Source of the DNA: Isochrysis galbana | Lineage: Eukaryota; Haptophyta; Isochrysidales; Isochrysidaceae | Direction: 5' to 3' | NCBI GenBank assembly: GCA_018136815.1 | Contig: CM030942.1 | Coordinates: forward strand, 3,662,574-3,726,573 | Length of the DNA stretch: 64,000 nt | Shown here: positions 20,330-29,648 of the stretch, piece after piece | How the letters are laid out: every line of letters begins with the position of its first letter | Position numbering within the stretch: the first letter of the stretch is position 1 | Translations under genes and position numbers: made by a program | Notes under the pieces: model-generated | What the model was told of the DNA's origin: nothing | The model's database searches: none | The model's input: the letters and a program-made list of their open reading frames with translations, nothing else

Positions 20330-20376
20330 GGCAAGCGCATCGCGTTTGTTTCGAACCGAACGTTGGACTAAAAAAA

Positions 20377-20762
20377 ATGGGCATATGGGTAAATATGCCG
20401 TCGAAACGACTTTTGATTGCCCTTGCGGTGGTCGTCGCCACCGTGGTCGCCGCCACCGTCGTCGCGTTGGTACTCACGAAGAAGCAGCCAGACAGATGCA
20501 AGGATGTGGATGGAGAGTGTGCAAACGATGGAGACTGTTGTCACGATCTCGTGTGCTCCGACCAAAAGTGCCGTACCGTCACACCGTGTGTCGAGAAAAG
20601 GGGGGGTGCAGTTATGGCGACGAGTGCTGTGAAGGACTTGAGTGCAATGACGAGGGAGTGTGTGAGACGCCATGCCGCGAGCCAGGGTCGGTGTGCCAAA
20701 GTAACTCGGAGTGCTGTGGTGAATACACGTGTCGTAGTGGTACCTGCAGATCTGATGACTGA
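20377..20762 (+). CDS. Membrane-anchored cysteine-knot-like repeat protein with a frame change
   Basis: It starts with ATG at 20377. Residues ~9-35 are a hydrophobic anchor (LLIALAVVVATVVAATVVAL). Three cysteine-rich units follow with spacing C-x6-C-x5-CC-x4-C-x4-C, the inhibitor cystine-knot pattern. The first unit lies in the frame of the ATG. The other two lie in the -1 frame, entered at the AAAAGGGGGGG run near 20597; this is either a homopolymer indel or -1 slippage. Function is unknown; similar knots occur in secreted and viral surface peptides. An imperfect hairpin (CACGGAAAC / GTTTCGTG) lies at 20795-20818 before the next gene. Confidence 0.5.
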
Positions 20763-20824
20763 TTGGCGAGCACGGAACAAAGTGAAAAGCGCTCACGGAA
20801 ACTTTTTTCGTTTCGTGCTCATAA

Positions 20825-21460
20825 ATGACACATAAAGACCTTGCCTTGTCGCTCCTTTACCATGACTCTCCCACACCTGAGACGGGAGACCCAGGTATAC
20901 ACGAGTTCGAAGAGCACTGGCGAAGGATTCTCGCCCCTGAACCCGGTGTCCAAAAGTACGCGACCCATGACAATGGCGGCGTGGGCTTTGTCGCGTCCGT
21001 TGCACAGCGCGATGACGGTAGGCACTTGGTCGATGTACACGGCGAAGCCTCGCATCACGCGTTCGTGTGCGAGGACATGTTTGTTGGCATCAGCTACCTC
21101 TGCCCATTGACTGTATTGTCAGGAGGGTACGACAGAGTGAACGAGCTCAATGAAGCAGGGAACTCTTTGCTCTTCTACATCGGCGACCTCAAGTACGTCT
21201 TCGTGGGCATCGAAGTGTTCGAATTTGAGGCCGTCGACGAGATCGTCGCATTCGTATCGCCTGTAGGAGCGAACGACTTTCCGTATCCCTACGCCATCGA
21301 TAAGACCGGTAGGCATTACCTCATGCTCGAAAAGAAGCAGGGGTACATTGACCCGTACCACAGCTTTTACGACATCGAAAAGAAGTTCAAGCTGACACAC
21401 GAGGAGTGCGGTATACATCCGATGCACTCATTGAAGACGATCCTTTCAAGACAAGTGTGA
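20825..21460 (+). CDS. Unrecognised protein resembling large-DNA-virus hypothetical proteins
   Basis: 211 codons beginning MTHKDLALSLLYHD, with lower GC and non-repetitive composition compared with host ORFs around it. A central FVSPVGANDFPYPYAID block followed by YLMLE is the best landmark. I associate such SPxGxxDxPYPYA-type blocks with hypothetical proteins of nucleocytoplasmic large DNA viruses, from memory only. There is no membrane segment or catalytic motif. It lies 62 bases after the preceding ORF, on the same strand. Confidence 0.55.
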   Translation: MTHKDLALSLLYHDSPTPETGDPGIHEFEEHWRRILAPEPGVQKYATHDNGGVGFVASVAQRDDGRHLVDVHGEASHHAFVCEDMFVGISYLCPLTVLSGGYDRVNELNEAGNSLLFYIGDLKYVFVGIEVFEFEAVDEIVAFVSPVGANDFPYPYAIDKTGRHYLMLEKKQGYIDPYHSFYDIEKKFKLTHEECGIHPMHSLKTILSRQV

Positions 21461-21950
21461 GGAGAGGTCCACGTCATGCGTGACGAGGAGGCCGCTGGAA
21501 TTTTCATCGAGGGCGGGGGCACGCACTAGTAACCATGCATCCCCTTGCTCACAGGAGCGCCCTCATGGTGAGCTAGGCCCGGTGTCCTAGGACCGAGCTT
21601 TTTTGTATTTGATGTTGCTCGGCCAGAGTCCCCACGGGAGGGGAAGAAACCCTGAGGGAAAGGAGACCAAATGAAGGCAAGCCGCCTACATCAGACATCG
21701 CCCTTATCTCCCTTCCCTCCGCCCCCTCGCCTTCCCCCCCTCTGTCGAGTCGAGCGGAGCCGGAGGGCTCTGAGCCACTCCGTCGCGAGCAGCACCGGCG
21801 GCTAGCGCGGCGCTTTGGCCCTCCTCCCCACCGGGAGTCGGGTGAATGAAATTCTGGACTGGGTCGGGCAACCCCATTTGGGTGTCTAGACGGGGAACGA
21901 ACGGCGAACGAAGGGCTGTGGGGCGGCGAGGCGCTCCTAGCGGCCCTAGT
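21461..21950. other. Right edge of the island and dispersed repeat fragments
   Basis: Positions 21627-21692 are the inverted copy of the TTGCCTTCATTTGGT repeat (best match 721-783). Positions 21741-21785 match 2501-2541 inverted. No gene is seen. Confidence 0.55.
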
Positions 21951-23445
21951 GTGATGGGTTGTAAGAGATTGTTAGACCTACAAAGAACTCTTCCCTCAGG
22001 GAGGGAGCCTAAGCTGCTTGAGTGCAGCGACGCAGCGAACAACGACGGACAACGAAGCTGAGAACAACAGGATACACCGACCCACGAACACACCGGAATC
22101 ATTCACCCAAACCAAGCAAATTATCAAGCAACCGCGACCCCAAATCACCGATAACTCAAACACGTCGCGAGAGACGGAGAGAGAGAGCGAGCGAGAGAGA
22201 GAGACTCCGCAGCGACGGCCGGAGCGTGTCTCCGTTGTAACTTCCCACGTAGCGGAGAGTCCGAAGGGGAGCGTCCTGTCGCGCGACCACGGCGATCACT
22301 TTGGATACAGATCGCAACGAGATATCTTCACGACAGAGGAAATCTTGCCGTTGAGCGTGAACCTTCTAGACGCTTCTAACGAACAACCCTGAGTAGCAAC
22401 CAAGGGGAGGAAACACCAAAGGGGCCAAGGCTTGCATGTAACTTGCATCAAGGGGAAAGATTCCCTCACCTAAGAAGCGAACCTACACCGGTCTCCAAGG
22501 GGAGATAGCAAATTAAACCTCAAATCTCTCGAGCGGATAGAGCAACCGACTCGCTCGCCAAAACCTTGACCGAGAAGAAAGAAGCAAGGACCTACAAGCC
22601 AAGGGTAGCGGACCTAGGGAATGTGAGAGGAAATTTCCGAACGCCAACGCCAAACGCCGAACGCGGGGATTCAACGAAACCCTAACCAGGCCAAGCAGAA
22701 CCTACGAAGAACAGGCCTGGACAACAACGAAAGTCAGCAGGTCCCAAGAAAGAACCGGAACCCAACAAGAAACGACAAACCTTGCAAGAAGCTAAACAAG
22801 CCTTCACAAGGTAACTCGAGAGCCTGAGACAAGCGCGCAGCGAGTGACAGGCGACCTGGCTCCTTTGGGTCAAGATTACCCGAAAGGAGGAAACCCGGAA
22901 TCTAGACCTGACAGACAGGCTAGAAGGAACGAAACGAGAACTCGAATTCTAGATCGCTAGGGACGAACCCTACCAACCTAGATGTACCTGAGCTTCACCG
23001 TGTGGCCGCACGGCGAAGGACCTGGAAACAAGAGCCTGGAAATCGCATCATCTAGGATGAATGCGACACCCCCCGACTAAGATCGAGACGTCTCCCGATG
23101 TCGAGCGGTGAACCTGGAAACAGAGACCTGGAACCTGGAACTTGGGCTGACCAGAGGTCAGAATCGGAACAAGAAGCAACGGAACATAGCGAGCGAAACG
23201 TGGAGACAAGAACACCCTTTGGATCCAAAGCGAGCACGAAATCGGCGGCTTAGCGCGGCGGCCTCTTTCGTACGCACTGCCCCACCCACTTCTCCCTTTT
23301 ACAGGAGCTTTGCTCGGGTGTTGCGCCGGGTGTAGAGCGCAGGCAGCACGCGTTCATCACCTCCATGATTCGCTCTTGAACTCGGAGCCCTAGCCGAGGC
23401 GTGGGGCTAGCCTAGAGGGACGGGTCCCTTACCCAAGACATGGGA
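21951..23445 (-). other. 3' non-coding region of the Gypsy element, expected to hold its 3' LTR
   Basis: No ORF of note. On the minus strand a purine-rich stretch (AAAAGGGAGAAGTGGGTGGGG, read at 23304-23283) follows the Pol stop by about 140 bases and could be the polypurine tract, which would put the 3' LTR at about 23280-21950. I could not match this region to 30150-30650, so the LTR is inferred from position only. A matching 5' LTR may lie in the assembly gap. Confidence 0.35.
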
Positions 23446-26400
23446 TCAACGAGAATGGAGCCTGGATCGAGTGCGCGAAGACGGCGCATCGAGAACGAGA
23501 GGAAGAGGAGTATCCCTGGCTGACGAAGAAGTTGCTTCCGGGGACTCAACATCTTCTGGACAAGTCTCCTCGACGGAGCGATCATAATCATCAAGCAAAT
23601 CAGAACAACGACGGAGCAACTCGGAACGAGGCTCCCAGGTGGCTTCTCGAAGAGAATAGCCACGCCACTTCACGAGGTACTCGGTGGAATCGCCATGGCT
23701 ACGACGATCGAGCAACTTTTCAACGATGTACTCGTCGTCAGCCAGCGGCTCTTCATCAACGAAAGTATGATACGGCCGGAGGTTCGAGATATGCACCTCC
23801 TCCTTGACTAACCGGTTCTCCAGATCACGGAGTCGGTACCTAGTGTCGGACAGAGCCTCTACGACGCGGTAGGGACCCGAGTAGATGAATTGCAACTTGT
23901 TGGCATGGCCTGGTAATCGCATGCAGACGCGATCCCCAGGTTCGAAACGCGCTGGTCTTTGAGACTTGATGGTAGCGTCACGGACTGACTCAGCCTGAGC
24001 GGCTAGGGTAGCCTCGAGAGCGCTGGACCAAGAGAGGCGGAGGCTCGCATTGAGCCTGGATGCGTACGAGCGAACGTCGGCGGACGCCGCCTCGAGAGCA
24101 GTTGGCGAAACAGACTTCGGATCAGAGAGTTGAGCGGGCAGACGCAGCTCACGCCCAAAGATCAAAGACGCTGGAGACCGGGAGGTAACACGACCGGAAG
24201 AAGCCCTCAACGAGAGGAGTAGGAACGGCAAATGGTCGACCCAATGACCGCCACCCTCGTTCGAGGCGCGCATCAAACGAATGAGCGTTTGCTGAGCGCG
24301 TTCGACGAAGCCTACACCCTCATGTCGGTACGGCTCTGTACTCGACAAATCAGTCCCGGTGAGCTCCAGAATACGCGAAACAAGAACCGAACATAGATTC
24401 GAACCGGCGTCGGTCCGAAGCTGCCTAGGGACTCCATAACGCGTCACAATCAAGCGGATAAACATGTCCAAGGCCACCTCCGACGAAGGATCCCCATTCG
24501 AAGGCTCAGCCTCAATCCATCGAGTGAGCGAGTCGATGAAGACGACCAGCTTGTCGTAACCCGAGACTCCAGGCACGAAGTTGTGAGTGGGAGCCAGTGA
24601 GAGCACGTCGCAGTAGACCACATCAAAGGGGTAGGTACCCACGGAGAGACCGGAGGGCGACGCTAGAGCCCTAGGTAGCGGCTTGGCGAGGGTGCACTCG
24701 TGGCATTCCCGGACGTAGGATGCAACGTCGGAAGACATGCCCGGCCAGTATACCCGAGTACGAAGAAGACCGGACATACGAGAAACTCCAAGGTGACCGG
24801 AGCGATCGTGGTAGGCAAAAAGGTAGCGAGACCGCAACGAGGGCGGAACATAGAGCACTAGCGAGTCCGGGTCGGTGGAGTCAGGAACGGTGCGATAGTA
24901 GACGAGCCCATCGTGAACGACGAAACGGCGAAACATCTTGGATGGCTGAGCGGGAGCGGGAGCGGGAGCGACAGGACTGGAACACGAATCATCTTCGACA
25001 ATGGGGCCTGAGGCGGCGGCTGGCGGAGGCGACCCTTGGCCTGATGGCTCGTGGTTGGCCGTCTCTCCTGAGCCCAGGAGTGGCTCTACGAACGGATCTT
25101 CCGCCAGGGCCGCTTTCATCTCTTCGGAAGTCGGCGTACGCGGGGCCAAATAACTGGACTGGATGGCGGGCCCGGAATCGGAGGCTCGACGACGAGATCG
25201 ATCCAAAGCTTGAAGCCCTCGCGCCGTAGCTACGGAGCGCGTGATGGCAGCCACCGGATGAGACCGTTCATGCTCGGCTAGAGACTCTGAGCTAGGCTCA
25301 CGTACCGCTAGCGGCGCTGGGCCGGCGAGTGGTTCATCTTCGTGTTCCGGCTCCAGGGATGCTAGCCGGGACAGCCCGTCAGCATCCTGATGAACAGCTC
25401 CTGGTTTATGTTCGACATCGAACCGGTACTCAGCCAACTTGAGAGCCCACCGAGTCAGCCGAGAGGCTGGCCCACCGGCTACTTGATCCTTCATGGTATG
25501 CAGCCATCGCAGCGCAGAGTGGTCAACGACTAACTTGAACCGACGCCCCCAAAGGTAGGGTCGCCAATTTCGGATTGATTCCAGGGCAGCCAAGAGCTCA
25601 ATCTCGGTCACCGTCCAATGGCGTTCGGCCGAGGTGAGACTGCGAGCGTAATACCCAACGACTCGTTCACGGTTATCGTCTCCTAGCTGCAAGAGGATGC
25701 CGGCGATACCCAACTTGCTAGCCCCATCGGTCTTGACGATGAAGGGCCGATCATCCCTGGGTGGAGTCAAGACGGGCTCCGAAGTGATCGCTGTCTTGAG
25801 CTCTTGGATAGCTCGGCGACACTCCTCGGACTGGGACTCCTTTGCCACGTCGCAGCCCTTCCGCGTGAGGGCAGTGAGAGGAGCAGCCTTAGCGGCGAAT
25901 TGGCGAATGAATCGACGATAGTAGGAGCAAAGGCCGAGGAAAGATCGAACCGCTTCCAAGGAGTTGATGGATGACGGGTCGATGTCGGCGACAGCTGCGA
26001 CCTTCTTCGGGTCCATCTTGAGACCTTCCCTCGAGACAACGTGACCGAGGTACTCCGTAGAGGTGGCAAAGAAGACACACTTGGACATCTTGCAGGTCAG
26101 ACCGGCCCACTCTAGCCGTTCGAGAACGAGGTCTAGCCGGTGAAGCATTTGCTCGAACGAAGCCTGTGCCCTGGCCTCTTCGGAAGGACCCACGCCCGTT
26201 GACCAGATGCCCACATCATCGAGGTAAGGCATGCAGATCTCCCACGCTAGCGCACCGAGAACGATGTCCATCAAGCGGCACATGTAGGAGGGACCTGATT
26301 GGATGCCGAACGGTAGAAAGTTGAACTCGTATTTGCCGCGGTGGGTAGTGAAAGCGGTGATATGTTTGTGCGATTCTTTGATCGGGATGCCCCAAAAACC

Positions 26401-29400
26401 AGAGGCTAAATCGAGAGTACATAAGAAGAGAGAACTGAGCGGCCCTTGGCCGGACGCTAGCCTATCGATAGCCTCCACAATGAGGGGTAGAGGGCTATCC
26501 TCGACGCGTAGCTTGGCGTTCGTGTCGCGGTAGTCCACGCAGAATCGAACGGAGCCATCTTTCTTGCTGACCAGGACTACTCGGGAAGCCCAAGCCGAAT
26601 TTGACTTGCGAATAATGCCGGCGGCTTCCATCTTGGCTACCTCCTCTTCTATGATGAGCTCGCCTGCGCGGCCCACTCTAGACGGAGCGTGCCGGTGAGG
26701 AACAGCGCCGGGGTTGAGTGGCAACTCCACCTCGAGAACGTGCGTATGGTTTGGAGCCCCCGGGTGCAACGCGAAAGCTTTGATGCGCCGGGCCAAGAGT
26801 TGGCGTACTTCTTCTCGTTGATCGTCGGAAAGAAGCCGGTCTGGATCGATGGTGGCTGAGTCGAGTAGAGATCGTTGCTCCTCGCTCAGCGCGGTGACAG
26901 GGTCACCATCCCCCTCGCTTCCAGTCGGAGTCCAGCCCCGGTGCAACTTGAAACGCACCTGGAGCGAAGCTATCGGATGCAGAGACGGCAGGGTCAGCGC
27001 ATTGACCCCGGTGTGGACGATCGTCACCGCGATGCGATGATCTTCCGTGGGCGTGACCACCGTGGGCATTACGAGAGGAGACGAATCGAGAGCCTCGCGA
27101 TTTGGTAGGCGGTCGACCAGCATCGCGCAGTCCGAATGATCTCGGAGAGCTAGCGGAACCCTGACCCAGATGGTTGCGCGGTGGAAGGCAGGAATCGTCA
27201 CCGCTTGCTCCGTGTAGAGAAGATATTCGGACGAGGTAGACGCCGGAGCTTTGGCCGCAAACTCGTCGGCAGACTCAAAGAGAGGTGTATAGAGTGGCTG
27301 TCTAGCATCAGCAGCAGCCTCACCCTCCGATCCGGCCGGGATCTCTCGTGTTGCCGTCGACCTCTCCAGAAAGTCGACAGTCAGCGGCTGACCAGGTGAC
27401 ATCGAGATAGCTCCGACGAAGCCGGCGTCCGCGACTGGGGGCGGCGCCGTGGAAACTCTGACTACACATTCGGAAAGGACTCTTGAAGAATCTTCTGAAT
27501 CGCCAGAGGCCGGACGGAGGCGGAGGCTTCCTTCCGAGCTCGCGGCGTCGAGAGAAATGGTAGCGGAGTGGGCGGCCAAAAAATCGTTCCCGAGCAGAAG
27601 CATCGCGTTTCCTTCGATGACCGCGAACGAATGACGGAAGAGGCGACCGGACAAGGAGAAGACGAGGCTAGCCCGGCCCCTAGTGATGAGAGGAAGGCCG
27701 TCCGGCCCATGTAGGTTGGGGACGGTAGCGTCCGATACGCGTTCGACGCAAGCGTCTTCAGGTAGTCGATCGAGAAGAGCAGTGGTGATTACTGACGGGC
27801 CCGCTCCAGTGTCAGCCAGGGTGCTGTTCACCGTGAGGGCAACGTCCGGGAGAACGAACCCTTGAGCTGCGCGGTCGCCATCGGCACGGCAGACCACGAG
27901 ATCGCGGACATAGAGGCAGTGACGAGGGTAGAGCGGCGGCGGAGTGTCCGCGATAGATTCCACCGGAAGTGAGGTTCCGGCTCCGGGTGACAGGGTGGTT
28001 GGATTGGAGGCTAGCCTGGACGGAGAAGATTCATCGACGTGGGGCACTCGCTCGATAGCGGCGGCCACCGTCTGCGGCACGAATGGTATCGAGGAGCGTG
28101 GGGATGCCTTTGCTGAACTAGAGGGGTTAGGCACGCCACCATAGCCTAGCCCTCGACGGTCCGTCGGATGCCGAGGTTGATCCATTTGGCGTGACCATTC
28201 CTTCTCCAGGGACTTCTGCAAGTCTGTCTTCGGAAGCTTCGACAACTCGGAAAATCCGGCCGCACTGAGGCCCCTAGCGGTAGCCCCATCGCAATACAGT
28301 GCCCGTGGAGTATCCTCTCCTTCGGCGGCGTCGGAGGGCTTGGTCTCGAGGGTCTGCATGCTCCGGTGTTCTGGCATCTCGGGCGTGTCATCTTCTCCCG
28401 AGTCGGGCCCGACATCCCAGGTTTCGAGTGGCCTTTCGGCTACGAACGAATTGGTCAGTTCGGCCACTCCCTCGTCGCCAGCCGTGAAGGAGGCGCTCGG
28501 AGATAGTGCATTGATGCCTTGAGAGCCCAGTCGAGACAAGATGGGAGGTTCCGACGGCTCCGCAGCTGCCGCTTGCTCAGCGATTTCTTGGGCGATGGAA
28601 GGCGTGACATCCTGCCACCGATGGACCCCCGAAATTACATCACGGTCGAAGACCTGCCACTTGCTGCGGCGCTTCTTCACCGTGTTTGGAGGGCCTGGCG
28701 TTGTAGAGCGGTCCTCTATGGGCCACTCCCACGGCAGGAAGCGGTCTCCTTCCGCCTCGGCCTCGTCTTGCGATACGTTTGTTTCCGAGTCCTCCTGATG
28801 AAGCAGGCGAGAAGCATCGGCAACGGGGCCTGCGTCCGGGATCACGACAACCGAATCAGACACTGGCGAACCGCTGGGAGGCGTGAGGTGAGAGCTAGAA
28901 GCTGCTTCGCCTCTCCCCTCCATGAAACGAGCCAGAGCCGTCCTCGGCTCAGCCAGCTCGAAACCGGTCGAGCAAAGCGAAGGGCGTTCTCTCAAGCTGG
29001 CAGCTGCTTGGGAAATTGCCCAGTCCACCGTGAAGTCGAGCGAACGCGACGCCTTGGCTTCGCGCGCATAACGGCGCAAGACCGGCATCCACTGGGCCGC
29101 CATTGCACCGGCAATGCCTACATAGGTGCGGCTGCGAAGGGCGCCACGGTGGGGCGACGGCGATAGATCCGCCATAGCGGATAGACGTCCTCGACAATCT
29201 TCGAAGGCTGCAAGGACGGGAGTGAAGCCGTCAGGTACAGGCCAGTTGCTTTTGATGGCCCGTGCCGTGCTGCACGGCTGCACAAACTGCCGCGGTCGCA
29301 ACCCCCCGACTAAGGCAGAGGCTTCCGCGTGCATTCGAGGATTTTCGACGGCAACGAAAGGCGCGTCGGCGCTTGCCATGGCGAGGAAGACTCTAGCGGC

Positions 29401-29574
29401 GGATTCGAGAGCCTGGCGTCGTCCCGCTCCCGATCGAGCCACTGGCAACTCACCGCCGACAAATACGTGCACGGCGGATGCGCAACCACGAGGTCCCAAC
29501 CGAGGTTTTGAATGTGAAGAGCATCTCCGCAGAAGTGGGGAATGTAGTCGATCTCCGACGGTCGTAGATCGCAC
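23446..29574 (-). CDS. pol: Gypsy Pol polyprotein (protease, RT, RNase H, integrase, chromodomain)
   Basis: A single 2042-codon frame; its first ~50 codons are the out-of-frame shadow of the methyltransferase start. Residues ~55-166 are the rear half of the methyltransferase-like domain (VENPRMH at 76-82; RSRTYVGIAGAMAAQW). Protease has DTGA at 588-591. RT spans ~955-1180, with active site YLDD at 1117-1120. RNase H spans ~1275-1400 (KTDGASK, TEIE, VDHSAL, ADGLSR). Integrase has the zinc site H1589, H1594, C1624, C1627 and a D1656, D1722, E1758 catalytic triad with exactly 35 residues between the last two. Chromodomain is at ~1946-1990 (YLVKWRGY). It copies and integrates the element; the chromodomain probably directs insertion to modified chromatin. 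Confidence 0.9.
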   Translation of the reverse strand: MRSTTVGDRLHSPLLRRCSSHSKPRLGPRGCASAVHVFVGGELPVARSGAGRRQALESAARVFLAMASADAPFVAVENPRMHAEASALVGGLRPRQFVQPCSTARAIKSNWPVPDGFTPVLAAFEDCRGRLSAMADLSPSPHRGALRSRTYVGIAGAMAAQWMPVLRRYAREAKASRSLDFTVDWAISQAAASLRERPSLCSTGFELAEPRTALARFMEGRGEAASSSHLTPPSGSPVSDSVVVIPDAGPVADASRLLHQEDSETNVSQDEAEAEGDRFLPWEWPIEDRSTTPGPPNTVKKRRSKWQVFDRDVISGVHRWQDVTPSIAQEIAEQAAAAEPSEPPILSRLGSQGINALSPSASFTAGDEGVAELTNSFVAERPLETWDVGPDSGEDDTPEMPEHRSMQTLETKPSDAAEGEDTPRALYCDGATARGLSAAGFSELSKLPKTDLQKSLEKEWSRQMDQPRHPTDRRGLGYGGVPNPSSSAKASPRSSIPFVPQTVAAAIERVPHVDESSPSRLASNPTTLSPGAGTSLPVESIADTPPPLYPRHCLYVRDLVVCRADGDRAAQGFVLPDVALTVNSTLADTGAGPSVITTALLDRLPEDACVERVSDATVPNLHGPDGLPLITRGRASLVFSLSGRLFRHSFAVIEGNAMLLLGNDFLAAHSATISLDAASSEGSLRLRPASGDSEDSSRVLSECVVRVSTAPPPVADAGFVGAISMSPGQPLTVDFLERSTATREIPAGSEGEAAADARQPLYTPLFESADEFAAKAPASTSSEYLLYTEQAVTIPAFHRATIWVRVPLALRDHSDCAMLVDRLPNREALDSSPLVMPTVVTPTEDHRIAVTIVHTGVNALTLPSLHPIASLQVRFKLHRGWTPTGSEGDGDPVTALSEEQRSLLDSATIDPDRLLSDDQREEVRQLLARRIKAFALHPGAPNHTHVLEVELPLNPGAVPHRHAPSRVGRAGELIIEEEVAKMEAAGIIRKSNSAWASRVVLVSKKDGSVRFCVDYRDTNAKLRVEDSPLPLIVEAIDRLASGQGPLSSLFLCTLDLASGFWGIPIKESHKHITAFTTHRGKYEFNFLPFGIQSGPSYMCRLMDIVLGALAWEICMPYLDDVGIWSTGVGPSEEARAQASFEQMLHRLDLVLERLEWAGLTCKMSKCVFFATSTEYLGHVVSREGLKMDPKKVAAVADIDPSSINSLEAVRSFLGLCSYYRRFIRQFAAKAAPLTALTRKGCDVAKESQSEECRRAIQELKTAITSEPVLTPPRDDRPFIVKTDGASKLGIAGILLQLGDDNRERVVGYYARSLTSAERHWTVTEIELLAALESIRNWRPYLWGRRFKLVVDHSALRWLHTMKDQVAGGPASRLTRWALKLAEYRFDVEHKPGAVHQDADGLSRLASLEPEHEDEPLAGPAPLAVREPSSESLAEHERSHPVAAITRSVATARGLQALDRSRRRASDSGPAIQSSYLAPRTPTSEEMKAALAEDPFVEPLLGSGETANHEPSGQGSPPPAAASGPIVEDDSCSSPVAPAPAPAQPSKMFRRFVVHDGLVYYRTVPDSTDPDSLVLYVPPSLRSRYLFAYHDRSGHLGVSRMSGLLRTRVYWPGMSSDVASYVRECHECTLAKPLPRALASPSGLSVGTYPFDVVYCDVLSLAPTHNFVPGVSGYDKLVVFIDSLTRWIEAEPSNGDPSSEVALDMFIRLIVTRYGVPRQLRTDAGSNLCSVLVSRILELTGTDLSSTEPYRHEGVGFVERAQQTLIRLMRASNEGGGHWVDHLPFLLLSLRASSGRVTSRSPASLIFGRELRLPAQLSDPKSVSPTALEAASADVRSYASRLNASLRLSWSSALEATLAAQAESVRDATIKSQRPARFEPGDRVCMRLPGHANKLQFIYSGPYRVVEALSDTRYRLRDLENRLVKEEVHISNLRPYHTFVDEEPLADDEYIVEKLLDRRSHGDSTEYLVKWRGYSLREATWEPRSELLRRCSDLLDDYDRSVEETCPEDVESPEATSSSARDTPLPLVLDAPSSRTRSRLHSR

Positions 29575-29648
29575 GTCGCGACGTGCGCTCCGGCGAGTAG
29601 GAACATCGAAGACACGACCCCGCTAGCTTCACCGACGACTAGAACGCG
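29310..29648 (-). CDS. Phage-type cytosine methyltransferase-like domain, front half
   Basis: Read from about 29648 on the minus strand: RVLVVGEASG (SAM-binding motif I position), AHVATCDLRPSE, then GWDLVVAHPPCTYLS (the PPC catalytic-cysteine motif of C5 methyltransferases). The rear half (VENPRMH, the ENV-type motif; RSRTYVGIAGAMAAQW) is in the Pol frame after a -1 change near 29430. Small phage and bacterial proteins of about 200-250 residues share this order: acidic SAM pocket, PHI/HFxGD, PPCT, ENP, RSRTYxGIAxAMAxQW. No separate target-recognition domain is seen, so activity is unproven. The catalytic Cys and the ENP Glu are both present. Confidence 0.75.
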   Translation of the reverse strand, partial: RVLVVGEASGVVSSMFLLAGAHVATCDLRPSEIDYIPHFCGDALHIQNLGWDLVVAHPPCTYLSAVSCQWLDRERDDARLSNPPLESSSPWQAPTRLSLPSKILECTRKPLP

